Shown here piece after piece: positions 7,523 through 14,948 of a DNA stretch of 17,249 bases; position 1 is the first letter of the stretch; each line of letters starts with the position of its first letter. The DNA is from an uncultured Collinsella sp. (GTDB taxonomy: Bacteria > Actinomycetota > Coriobacteriia > Coriobacteriales > Coriobacteriaceae): positions 1 through 17,249 of the forward strand of contig URKV01000028.1 in assembly GCA_900548565.1 (NCBI GenBank), written 5' to 3'. The translations under genes were made by a program, and so were the position numbers. Under the pieces are notes generated by a model. That model had not been told where the DNA came from, did no database searches, and saw nothing but the letters and a program-made list of their open reading frames with translations.

Positions 7523-8722
7523 GGCCACGTTGGCGTCGGGGTTTTGGCATAGGATGTCGAGCAGCTCGATAAAGTCACGAATGACTTCACGCGGCGTCAG
7601 ATGCGTGTCGGCTCCCACGCGACCGAACTCGATCTTGAGGAAGTCCACCAAGTCGTTCTCGGTAAGCGTGGGCGTCCAGCCAAAGTAGCCGGCGTGAATT
7701 TGCATGAGTTTTTCGATCAGCACCAGCAGCTCCTCGTAGGTGAGTGGCTGCAGACGGATGATGGGCGCGAGCATGTCCTTAAGGTCCTCGCGCGCAAAGC
7801 GACCCTGAGCGAGTCGGCTGCGCAGAGCCTCGTAGGAGAACACGCCGCGGCGGCGGTCTTCGATGGAGGTTGGCGTGCCGCCCATAATCATGCCCAGATA
7901 CTGCGCCTTGCCCTGGAGTGTGTCGTTGTACATGGTCAGGATTTTCTCGTAGTTGTACTGGCGCGTGATGGCGTTGGGAATCTTATACAGATTCACGAGC
8001 TCGTCGATGAGCACCAACATACCCTTGTAGCCGCTGCAGACCAAAAAACGCGCGATGAGCTTAACGTAGTCGTACCAGTCGCCGTCGCTGATGATGGTCG
8101 AGGAGCCCAGCTCGGCGCGAGCCTCGCTCTTGGTACGGTATTCGCCGCGGATCCATTTGGTCACGCGGCTCATGGCTTCTTCGTCGCCCTCGGATACGGC
8201 CGTGCGATAGCGGCGGAGCATGCGGGTGAAGTCGAAGCCGTGGACCATTTCCTCGAGCGGGGCCAGTTGGGCATTGACGACCGACTCGTCGACGTCGGCG
8301 CACGAGGCGACCCAGCGATCAAGAATAAGGTTGAGCGCACCGCCCTCGGGGCGCGTCTTGGTCGATATATTGCGTATGAGCTCGCGGTAGGTGGCAAGGC
8401 CCTGCCCCTGCCCGCCCTGCAGACGGCGCTCGGGGGACAAGTCTGCATCGGCGACGACGAATCCCTCGCCCATAGCATGCGTTCGGATGGTTTGGAGCAA
8501 AAAGCTCTTGCCGGCGCCGTAGCGACCGACCAGGAAGCGGAAACTCGCCCCACCGTCGGCGATGAGACTCAGATCGGTGAGCAGGGCGCGGATCTCGACC
8601 TCGCGCCCTACGGTAATGTAGGGAAGGCCGATGCGCGGGACCACGCCGCCCTTGAGCGAGTTGAGAATGACGGCAGCGACGCGCTTGGGCACGCGGGGTG
8701 CTGCGGATGTGGTATCACTCAT
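7523..8722 (-). CDS. BrxD-type (BREX system, DUF2791) P-loop ATPase, 3' end missing
   Basis: The first about 400 residues of a BREX-type ATP-binding protein. Walker A GRYGAGKS is at 66-73 and Walker B GMLVLIDE at 234-241. Family-specific stretches include ADADLSPERRL (91-101), QGLATYREL and MGGTPTSIEDRRRGVFSYEALRSRL (280-304). The reading frame continues to 6989 only because it is fused to the PurL tail; a short native C-terminus, probably a few tens of residues, is lost. The start overlaps the end of the TerB-domain gene by 8 bases (ATGAGTGA), so the two are translationally coupled. In related genomes this ATPase, a TerB-domain protein and a DEAD/DEAH helicase form one operon; the helicase would lie past the break. 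Role: probably DNA-directed ATPase in defence, inferred. Confidence 0.85.
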
Positions 8723-10475
8723 GGTCTAGGTATCCTCTCACGTCTGCTTCGTAGTCCTCAATAATCTGCGGCCCTGCCGCGCTAAATTCAATTACGGTGT
8801 CGCCCACCAGGTCAAAGAGCGCCTCGTTGATGGTATCGACGAGCATGTCCTCGCTCTGCCCCGATTGCACTACCGCCGATTCCGCCTGTACTGCGTTTTG
8901 CTCGAACAGTGCGCGAAGGAAGGCATCTGCGGCAGGCGCGAGTTCGTTTGTGGCGTCAGCGGGCGCAGCAGCCGCGAACGCGGGCGTCGGCGCGAGAAGC
9001 GGTGCCACGACACCAAACTGTTCGGTGGATATGGTCGGCTCGTCGGCCTCGTCCTGCCGAATGGGTGCCGCGACCGCCTCGACCGTCGCGTCGGCTACGG
9101 GCTCGGCTTCCGGTTGCTCTGAGTCCGCTGCCTCAGCTTCTGCGGACGCGCCGTCCTCGCGTTCCTCATCGATCAAAAGCGCTTCGCGCGTTTGCGCAGC
9201 GGCGTTCCGAATGTGCCCCAGCTGACTCAGATCGATATCGATTTTGACGGGCTGGTGTGCGGCGTCCCACGAAAGCCATGCCACAATCTCGTCATCGATA
9301 ATCTTGGCCAGATATTTGGGGACCTTTTCTTCCTTAAGGGGATGGGCGGGGTCCAGCGCCAGGCGCAGGCGTTGGTCGCAGGCGCGCATCATTTCACCGA
9401 GCTTGCTGCTCTTTTGCCTACTACCGTGGATACGCATGCATTCCCAAAAGCCGTTTTGGCAACGGTAGATATGGATAGGATCCAGGCGGTATTCGCAGTC
9501 CTCGTGGCGCTCGGGCGCAAAGAATACGGCCGAGGCAAACATGGTGTAGGGCATGGCCGTCTCCTCCCCAAATAAACTCGCCACGATGCCGGTTTTTCGG
9601 TGCGTGTCATAGTAGCGCGCCATGCGGACATACACGGCGCATGCCACGTGGCGCAGATCGCGGTGGTGGCTGCGGTCGAGCCGCGAGTTACTTAGGTTGT
9701 ACGTGGAGAGGGCGTTGATGGCGGCCATGAGTCGCTCCTCGCGCACCTCATCGGGCGGAAGGGGGAGCGTGGGCTCGGAGGTTTTGCGACGCTTGGGGGT
9801 CTGGCCGGACGGTGCCGGTGCTGGTACAAGGTCTCGTGCCGCGCGCCGCAGCTCGATAAGGGCGTTGTCGAACATGACGGTTTTAGAATCACGAAGCAGC
9901 TTGGGGTCGAGCCCGTGGAACACGGCGTAGTCCTGCAACCACACGCGTGCAAACCGGTCGATGCCGGGCTCAAAGGCGCGGTAGGCATCCCAAAAGGCCT
10001 TGATCTTGTTAAAACCATCGAGTGGATTATCTACGCCGATGCCGCAAATCAGCTCATAGAGATACAGAAAGGCAAAGGACGTAGACGTTTCCTCGACGGT
10101 CCCGCGGCGCACTTGGGCGCGCCAGGTAAAGTAGCCGCGCAGCTGCCGGTCGCTCATGGCGTTGTAGGTGGGAAAGTACGACTTAAAGGTGCCGTTGTAG
10201 GGATAGTCATCCTCAAAGTCGGCCATCAGCAGGCCCTGGCGGTAAAAAAGCTCGGCTTCCGAAAGCCAGCGGCCCGCACCGCCCTTGGGGTCATCCTGCC
10301 AGCGCGATATCTCGCGCATTTTACGGTACTGGTCGGGGAGGAAATTCTGCATCTGTCGGCCGGTTTTGAGAATCGGCTCGTCTGCGTAGATTTCGTTTGA
10401 GAAGCGGGCGGACTGATGGGTCCGGGCCTCGGCCATAATGCGCTCGATGAGCATCTTGATGTCCTGGTCGGCCAC
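8715..10475 (-). CDS. TerB_N/TerB_C-domain protein
   Basis: 586 residues, no signal peptide or membrane helix. The TerB_N domain is clear at about 70-200: AELFYRQGLLMADFEDDYPYNGTF, then YFPTYNAMSDRQLRGYFTWRAQVRRG, then FAFLYLYELICGIGV. A Glu/Ala-rich low-complexity linker fills about 435-515. The C-terminus (DTINEALFDLVGDTVIEF, then IIEDYEADVRGYL) matches the end of the TerB_C type. These domains are named after tellurite-resistance TerB, but this architecture is usually found beside BREX-type ATPases and helicases, so a defence or nucleic-acid role is more likely than tellurite resistance. Start is GTG 10475 with a strong AGGAGGAG ribosome site. Overlaps the ATPase gene by 8 bases. Confidence 0.82.
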   Translation of the reverse strand: MADQDIKMLIERIMAEARTHQSARFSNEIYADEPILKTGRQMQNFLPDQYRKMREISRWQDDPKGGAGRWLSEAELFYRQGLLMADFEDDYPYNGTFKSYFPTYNAMSDRQLRGYFTWRAQVRRGTVEETSTSFAFLYLYELICGIGVDNPLDGFNKIKAFWDAYRAFEPGIDRFARVWLQDYAVFHGLDPKLLRDSKTVMFDNALIELRRAARDLVPAPAPSGQTPKRRKTSEPTLPLPPDEVREERLMAAINALSTYNLSNSRLDRSHHRDLRHVACAVYVRMARYYDTHRKTGIVASLFGEETAMPYTMFASAVFFAPERHEDCEYRLDPIHIYRCQNGFWECMRIHGSRQKSSKLGEMMRACDQRLRLALDPAHPLKEEKVPKYLAKIIDDEIVAWLSWDAAHQPVKIDIDLSQLGHIRNAAAQTREALLIDEEREDGASAEAEAADSEQPEAEPVADATVEAVAAPIRQDEADEPTISTEQFGVVAPLLAPTPAFAAAAPADATNELAPAADAFLRALFEQNAVQAESAVVQSGQSEDMLVDTINEALFDLVGDTVIEFSAAGPQIIEDYEADVRGYLDHE

Positions 10476-10511
10476 CGCTCCTCCTCTCGAACGCAGCTAC
10501 GGTGACCTCAT

Positions 10512-10520
10512 ATCATAGCA
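10512..10520 (-). promoter_or_regulatory. Extended -10 promoter element of the terB-domain gene
   Basis: On the minus strand TGCTATGAT matches the extended -10 pattern TGnTATAAT at all but one position. It sits about 37 bases before the GTG start, so the leader would be about 30 bases. No good -35 box is placed 16-18 bases further up, as is usual for extended -10 promoters. Confidence 0.5.
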
Positions 10521-10562
10521 CAGCATCAAACAGATGTTCGAGATACCGCTGCGTTGATAGAT

Positions 10563-11279
10563 TTAGAACAGGAGGGCGTAGATGACGGCGATGACGACGG
10601 AGGGAAGCATATTGGCCGTGCGGAAGGTCTGAGGACGGATGAGGTTGACGCCGACGCAGAAGATGAGCATGGAGCCTACGAGCGAAAGGCTGTCGAGGGC
10701 TGCCGTGGTCATGATGGGGGAGAGCGCGCCGGCAAACAACGTGATCGTCCCCTGGAACACGGCGACGGGCAGGGCGGAGAAAATGCAGCCGCGGCCAAGC
10801 GACGCCGTCATGGTGCAGACGATGATGCAGTCCAATGCGCCCTTGAGGGCAAGCGTGGACCAGTCGCCGAGCAGGCCGTCCTGGATCGATCCCACAATGG
10901 CCATGGCGCCGATACACACGGTGAGTGAAGTCGAGACAAAAGCGTTGGTGAACTCGTTATCGCCCTCGCTGCCGGTTTTGCGCTTGAGCCATTCGCCAAG
11001 GTTCTCAATGGCGGCCTCCAAGTTGATGGCCTCGCCGATGAGCGAGCCGAGGGCGAACGAGACAATGAGCATGGTGGTACCAGTGGTCGCCAGCGCCTTC
11101 CCATCGATAAGGAGCATCTTTTGCATGGTGCCGCCAAGGCCGATAAACAGGACGCACAGCCCCGATGCTTTCATGAGCGTGTCTTGGATGCGCGGTGTAA
11201 TGAAGCGGCCGCCCGCTAATCCCAAAAGACCGCCCGCAACTAAAAGCACAACGTTGATGATTGTTCCCAAGCCCGGCAT
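10563..11279 (-). CDS. DUF554 family membrane protein
   Basis: 238 residues with about six to seven hydrophobic helices. The start PGLGTIINVVLLVAGGLLGLAGGRFI, the GLGGTMQ stretch, and SFALGSLIGE followed by an amphipathic loop (INLEAAIENLGEWLKRKTG) are typical of DUF554, a widespread inner-membrane family of unknown, possibly transport, function. ATG 11279 has an AGGAGGG ribosome site 3-4 bases upstream; the frame is open 23 codons further but without a ribosome site. It lies upstream of the terB-domain gene on the same strand, about 87 bases apart with a separate promoter between, so they are probably not one unit. Confidence 0.8.
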   Translation of the reverse strand: MPGLGTIINVVLLVAGGLLGLAGGRFITPRIQDTLMKASGLCVLFIGLGGTMQKMLLIDGKALATTGTTMLIVSFALGSLIGEAINLEAAIENLGEWLKRKTGSEGDNEFTNAFVSTSLTVCIGAMAIVGSIQDGLLGDWSTLALKGALDCIIVCTMTASLGRGCIFSALPVAVFQGTITLFAGALSPIMTTAALDSLSLVGSMLIFCVGVNLIRPQTFRTANMLPSVVIAVIYALLF

Positions 11280-11397
11280 GAGCCCTCCTGTATTGATGCC
11301 AACGTGGCAATCGTAGCAGAACGAAATGCGAGGCACATCGCGACTCATCTAATACGTTATATAAGTGGTGTTAGGAATGATGCACAGCATTTAAGCC

Positions 11398-12828
11398 TCA
11401 GGTGGTTGTCGGGACATAGGGATAGTAATCAAAGCGCAGTGTCATAAGCCGCTGTGGGGATTCAATAGCCGCGGCGATGATATTGGCATCGCGGGCACGA
11501 TCAAACCCTTCGAGTTCGATCTGATACGAGACGTCTTGCATAATGTCCAGACGTCGCCAGACTAGGAGTGTGTCACCATCGAATTCCAAGGTCTTGCCTC
11601 CGTCTGGAGCAACGGCGTATAAACGCAGCTTGGCGGTGGTTGCAGGGTCTACAACCGTGACCTTTTTAATTTCATTTCGTGTATTCTTGGCGCCCAACAA
11701 GGTGAGCAGTGTTGGGGCCACGACCTCGCCCGATGGCAAAAAGACGACTTCGATGGATTCAGGAAATGCGATGATGGCTGACTTGCGGACGGGCTGATTG
11801 GCGGCGGCAACTTCGATGTTCGCAGCGTCGATGACCTCTGTGTGGTCGAGCGCGGCAAGCACGCAGCAGTTACCTTCATCTATCTCTTGAGGATCAGCAA
11901 GCCCCAGACTGTCCGAGAGCTCGGTATCGTTTGGATCGGTAGCGGGCTCATTCGGTGCTTCGAAAGAAGCTGGGACGCTGTTTGTCGGCGGCGGCGTGTC
12001 GCCCGCATCTGCTTCTTTGTCCGCGCCCTCTTCTTGTATGGTTGCGTTAATGGGTTCGTCGTTTGAGGGGAGCGTCTTGGCGTCAAACGCGGAGGGGAGA
12101 ATTCCGATGGCTCCGGATCCGTTCCACTCCATTTCGAGAAGCGCCGGGTCGGCAAGAATGCGTTGCCTGCTTTGCGCGTGGGCATCGATTTCAATAGGGC
12201 CTGCCTCTATCCCTCGTGTAAGGCTGAGTGATCCGGCTGGCTTCTCGAAATGAGCGTCTGTGTCTTTGGCGCTGACGGTGTAGAACAGCAGGGACGCTTC
12301 TCCCGCCGCGATGGCATCGGTACCGGCTTTGGTCAGCCGCAACGATGCCGTGAATGAGAGGGTGGGCTGCGTGTCGTCTGCATTCGCGGCGGCGCAGCCC
12401 AGACATATACCGCCTCCTTTCTCAAAAAACGTACCGTCGAAGGCGACCTTCGCTCCGTTCGCCGAGTCATCGACCGAAGCGATGTCGATGCGCAGCTCTA
12501 AATTGCATGGATCGCCATCCGCATCGAGCACAACCGAGCGCCACGTGCAGACGGCACACCCCGCCTGGGAGCCGTTTGCCTTGTTCGAACGCTTGATATC
12601 CACGACTATCGAGCCGTCCGTATTACGACGAAGGCATCCCGAGGTTGAGATCGCGGCCTGTGCGATCGAAAAACGCTTGCACGCAATGGCGCTCGACGGA
12701 TTTGGTGCGGAACTTAGGGCTGCTGGTAAGGAGTCTGCCATGGCGGGAGTCGCCCAAGCGGCGACAGGCGTTCCGGTTGCGAGCGCGCCGCAGAGTGCGA
12801 CGACGGGCAAAAGGTTCTTCGATGCCAT
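11398..12828 (-). CDS. Secreted protein of unknown function, cysteine-rich N-terminal half
   Basis: 476 residues. A signal peptide is clear (MASKNLLPVVALCGALATG with cleavage likely after ATPAMA, about residue 31). The N-terminal half has seven cysteines after the signal (50, 65, 91, 94, 108, 142, 145), including two CxxC pairs (GCAVCTW and ICLGC). An acidic Pro/Glu/Asp-rich linker covers about 255-320, a CC pair follows at 321-322, and a beta-rich C-terminal domain ends the protein. There is no sorting signal or C-terminal helix, so it is either released or held by a partner. I do not recognise the family. Strong AAGGAGA ribosome site before ATG 12828. Last gene of a five-gene minus-strand operon, 18 bases after the LAQTG gene. 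No convincing terminator follows. Confidence 0.72.
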   Translation of the reverse strand: MASKNLLPVVALCGALATGTPVAAWATPAMADSLPAALSSAPNPSSAIACKRFSIAQAAISTSGCLRRNTDGSIVVDIKRSNKANGSQAGCAVCTWRSVVLDADGDPCNLELRIDIASVDDSANGAKVAFDGTFFEKGGGICLGCAAANADDTQPTLSFTASLRLTKAGTDAIAAGEASLLFYTVSAKDTDAHFEKPAGSLSLTRGIEAGPIEIDAHAQSRQRILADPALLEMEWNGSGAIGILPSAFDAKTLPSNDEPINATIQEEGADKEADAGDTPPPTNSVPASFEAPNEPATDPNDTELSDSLGLADPQEIDEGNCCVLAALDHTEVIDAANIEVAAANQPVRKSAIIAFPESIEVVFLPSGEVVAPTLLTLLGAKNTRNEIKKVTVVDPATTAKLRLYAVAPDGGKTLEFDGDTLLVWRRLDIMQDVSYQIELEGFDRARDANIIAAAIESPQRLMTLRFDYYPYVPTTT

Positions 12829-12846
12829 GGGGTCTCCTTAGCTAAT

Positions 12847-13128
12847 TTAGTGCGGTCTGTCCGTGTTTTGTTTCTGGCTGCGTTTGATGTGCAGACCGAG
12901 GCCGGCGGTTCCCGCGCCTGCTGCTGTGGCGCCTGCTGCCAAGAGCCATCGTCTGTCGCCTGTCTGCGCCAACGGTTCCTCGCGGTCGCCGCGGTCGAGC
13001 TCCGAGAGGTCGACCGTCACTTGCGTGGCGGCCTGAGCCTGTTCTTGCTGGGCAAAGGCCATGGCTGGCCCAAACGCTAGGATGCTGACGGCGGCGGCCA
13101 GGGCGACGGCCTTATGCCGTGTGCGCAC
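12847..13128 (-). CDS. Mini sortase-anchored surface protein (LAQTG)
   Basis: 93 residues from GTG 13128. A signal peptide (RTRHKAVALAAAVSILAFG with cleavage after AMAFA) is followed by only about 25 residues, then a complete cell-wall sorting signal: LAQTG at 53-57, a hydrophobic helix (61-81) and basic KR just after. The exposed mature part is therefore tiny, about 30 residues, which suggests an anchor or adaptor for the two secreted neighbours rather than an enzyme or adhesin. The start overlaps the end of the upstream gene by 17 bases. An upstream in-frame TTG (13158) is possible, but GTG 13128 gives a normal signal peptide. No sortase gene is in the window. Confidence 0.75.
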   Translation of the reverse strand: MRTRHKAVALAAAVSILAFGPAMAFAQQEQAQAATQVTVDLSELDRGDREEPLAQTGDRRWLLAAGATAAGAGTAGLGLHIKRSQKQNTDRPH

Positions 13129-13711
13129 CGGGCTCGACCGTCCAGGTGATCGTTGCAACCTGATCGCCTTCGCCGGTTACGCGGAAGATGTCGCGTGTGA
13201 CGCGGGCGACGTTTCCGCTTGTCTTGAGCTTAATTTTGTCCGTGCCGCCGGCAATGCCCTGGTAGCCCATGTCGAAGGCTGCATTCTTGGAAAGATCGAG
13301 GCCCATCCCTTGCATTGCGGCGCTGGCGTTCTGGAGTGCGCCGTCGGGGCCGACCTTAAAGTCGATGGAGTTCTGTGCGGTTCCGGCCTTGGCGTCGGCG
13401 GCAATGGCCCAGGTGTTCATGGCGTCGATCTTCATGTTGGTGACATGGATGCCGTAGGCCGAATGATTGTCGATGGTGGTCGCGTCTTCAGAGGGGCCCT
13501 GAAGCGTGCCGTCGGCCTTGGCGACGAAGGGAATAACCGTCGGAACTTTGAACTCAACGTTGTCGATCTCGGTCCTGACCATTACTTTCGTGGTTCCAAC
13601 GCGCCCGGCTGCCATAGCTGGCGTCGGGGCGGCGCCCATTGCGAGCGCGAGCGCGAGCCCTGCGCCCACGACGAACGCTCTGGCTCCGTTCATGTTCCTG
13701 GTGATGTCCAT
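13112..13711 (-). CDS. Secreted beta-rich protein, possibly WxL-like
   Basis: 199 residues. Signal peptide with cleavage likely after PTPAMA (about 34). The mature part is predicted beta-rich from alternating hydrophobics (VEFKVPTVIPFV, IKLKTSGNV) and contains just two tryptophans: NTWAIAA (101) and TITWTVEPG (190), the second almost at the C-terminus. WxL surface proteins of Firmicutes also carry two W-x-hydrophobic motifs with the last near the end in a tWtL context, so a distant relation is possible; this is inference. ATG 13711 has an AAAGGA ribosome site about 6-7 bases upstream. It sits 89 bases after the membrane-anchored gene and overlaps the LAQTG gene. Confidence 0.7.
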   Translation of the reverse strand: MDITRNMNGARAFVVGAGLALALAMGAAPTPAMAAGRVGTTKVMVRTEIDNVEFKVPTVIPFVAKADGTLQGPSEDATTIDNHSAYGIHVTNMKIDAMNTWAIAADAKAGTAQNSIDFKVGPDGALQNASAAMQGMGLDLSKNAAFDMGYQGIAGGTDKIKLKTSGNVARVTRDIFRVTGEGDQVATITWTVEPGAHTA

Positions 13712-13800
13712 GGTCGTTCCTTTCTATTCGCCGCGGGCCGTCCCCGCGATGATTGGACGAATGCTGGTGAATTGCGTGCGGTGCCGCGTCGGCCGGAAGG

Positions 13801-14310
13801 CTAGTTCTCGGCTTGCTCAACCCGCACCTTGACACGTGTCGGATTGCCGTGGCTGTCGAGGGTCTTGGCATCGAGTGCTTGGATCTCGATGTACGCCTCG
13901 CCTTCTTTGATGTCGCCGGCGGGGCACGTCTCGATTGTCTTGCCGGTCTCGACCACACCGGATTCGTACATGGTCTCGTCGTTTTGGATGACGCGGAATC
14001 GCTGGGGAAATTTATTGTCTTGGACGTTTTGCACGTTGACGCGCAGCTTGCCGTCCTCCTGCAGCTGAGCGACCGGTGCGACCGAAATCGTCATCATGTT
14101 GTCGCGGACGATGGCGTCGAGCTCATCTTGGATTTCCTGACGCGTTTTGCCCTCGGCCGTCGTAACCGAAGCGCCCGCCTCGGGTACGGGCTGCGACTGC
14201 CAAGCGTATAGTCCTACGGCGACAAGGGCGCAGACGATGGCCAGGCAGGCAACGATGAGCTTCTTGCGATGTCCCAGGCCTGCAAAGTGGGGTGGCTTCT
14301 TCGCGCTCAT
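13801..14310 (-). CDS. Single-pass membrane-anchored extracytoplasmic protein
   Basis: 169 residues. A short cytoplasmic start (MSAKKPPHFAGLGHRKK) leads to one helix (about 18-37), then a linker and an outside domain. The domain pattern VNVQNVQDNKFPQRFRVIQNDETMYESG, VETGKTIETC, then EGEAYIEIQALD and a final VKVRVEQ resembles beta-sandwich surface domains seen in Gram-positive secreted-protein clusters. I cannot name the family. ATG 14310 overlaps the stop of the upstream gene as ATGA, so the two are translationally coupled; a longer open frame upstream to 14628 is a shadow of that gene. Confidence 0.72.
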   Translation of the reverse strand: MSAKKPPHFAGLGHRKKLIVACLAIVCALVAVGLYAWQSQPVPEAGASVTTAEGKTRQEIQDELDAIVRDNMMTISVAPVAQLQEDGKLRVNVQNVQDNKFPQRFRVIQNDETMYESGVVETGKTIETCPAGDIKEGEAYIEIQALDAKTLDSHGNPTRVKVRVEQAEN

Positions 14311-14603
14311 GCGGCATCCTTGGCGGTATAGATGCGCGCAAAGGTGGACGGGTCCGCTCCAAAGAGCATGTGAAGCATCAGGCGGCGCGAGTAGACGAGT
14401 TCTTCGAAGTCGGGAGGGAGCTCGATGTCGTGGATATGCGCGATGTGGTGGGCGAGCGCCGAGAACGACTCGGGGTCGCAGATCACATCGGTGGTAACGT
14501 GGTAGACCGTCGTATCGGGGAATGCCTCTTCGTCGAAAGGCAGGAGATGGGGATCGTCGTCGACTTCGATGGCGATGCCGTACTGGGGCCAGTAATATGC
14601 CAT
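14307..14603 (-). CDS. Small hypothetical protein, first gene of the surface operon
   Basis: 98 residues, no signal peptide or membrane helix, acidic and rich in aromatic and His residues. The start YYWPQYGIAIEVDDDPHLLPFD is faintly like the core of PD-(D/E)xK nuclease-type proteins (hydrophobic-E-x-D-x-x-x-H), but the rest is too short to support that, so no function is claimed. GGGAGG ribosome site before ATG 14603. Its stop overlaps the next gene (ATGA), and the context says it is co-made with the surface proteins. Confidence 0.6.
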   Translation of the reverse strand: MAYYWPQYGIAIEVDDDPHLLPFDEEAFPDTTVYHVTTDVICDPESFSALAHHIAHIHDIELPPDFEELVYSRRLMLHMLFGADPSTFARIYTAKDAA

Positions 14604-14623
14604 GGGAACCTCCCTGCTTCTGG

Positions 14624-14647
14624 GCCAAAACTTCTATCGGTTTTGGC
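14624..14647. promoter_or_regulatory. Perfect inverted repeat upstream of the surface operon
   Basis: GCCAAAAC (14624-14631) and GTTTTGGC (14640-14647) are perfectly complementary around an 8-base loop, 21 bases before the first ATG of the surface operon and just outside its ribosome site. It could be a leader hairpin or a repressor operator. Role inferred. Confidence 0.45.
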
Positions 14648-14675
14648 TGTCGACGCCGACCGTATCAGCCGCTAC

Positions 14676-14705
14676 TTGACCAATTTCTGACCAAATGCTT
14701 GACGG
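14676..14705. promoter_or_regulatory. Tandem TGACCAA repeats, possible operator
   Basis: TTGACCAA (14676-14683) recurs as CTGACCAA (14687-14694), the TGACCAA cores being 11 bases apart, one helical turn. A third partial copy, TTGACGGA, begins 12 bases further. Such phasing suits side-by-side binding of a regulator on one face of the DNA. No regulator gene is in the window. Confidence 0.35.
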
Positions 14706-14948
14706 ATTGGCGTCTCCGCAGGTAAAAGGCGGCAAAAAATACTCCAACTTTTTTCGAGCGACAATCGCGCGGTCGGCGACGGCGGGGCCATATGTGTCAA
14801 AAGCATCGTCTGCCGAGGAAATCAAGCCGCTCGCCGAATTGCACGAACGTAAAAATCGCCAATTATGGAGACGGTCTCGAACACGTCGACGAAACGATGC
14901 GGTAACATCTCCCTGCAAACACTGTAGTTAGCTAAAGGGGGAGTTCGC

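Larger units (their letters stand above)
14604..14948. other. Divergent intergenic region between surface operon and lactate operon
   Basis: 345 bases with no credible gene. It holds an 8-base inverted repeat at 14624-14647, helically phased TGACCAA repeats at 14676-14705, an A6/T6 inverted repeat at 14734-14754, and near its right end the AAAGGGGGAG ribosome site (14934-14943) of the FAD oxidase. The two divergent promoters must be here, but I could not place convincing -35/-10 pairs. Confidence 0.6.

Noticed and set aside
6989..8722. Novel ATPase-glutamine amidotransferase defence effector
   Set aside because: The C-terminal part is canonical PurL down to its last residues and lacks the first part of the glutaminase domain; a chimeric join explains it better.
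7601..8764. 387-codon plus-strand ORF antisense to the ATPase gene
   Set aside because: The opposite strand carries a well-conserved protein with Walker motifs; long antisense frames are common in GC-rich coding DNA, and this one shows no recognisable domain.
8715..10475. Tellurite resistance
   Set aside because: Only TerB-type domains are present, without TerC, TerD, TerZ or similar partners; the coupling to a BREX-type ATPase points elsewhere.
14307..14603. Nuclease call for the 98-residue protein from its E-x-D-x-x-x-H stretch
   Set aside because: The match is a few residues in a short protein, with no second catalytic motif.
13801..14628. 275-residue version of the membrane-anchored protein
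   Set aside because: The extra N-terminal codons are the out-of-frame shadow of the 98-residue gene; ATG 14310 gives a normal membrane anchor and an ATGA overlap.
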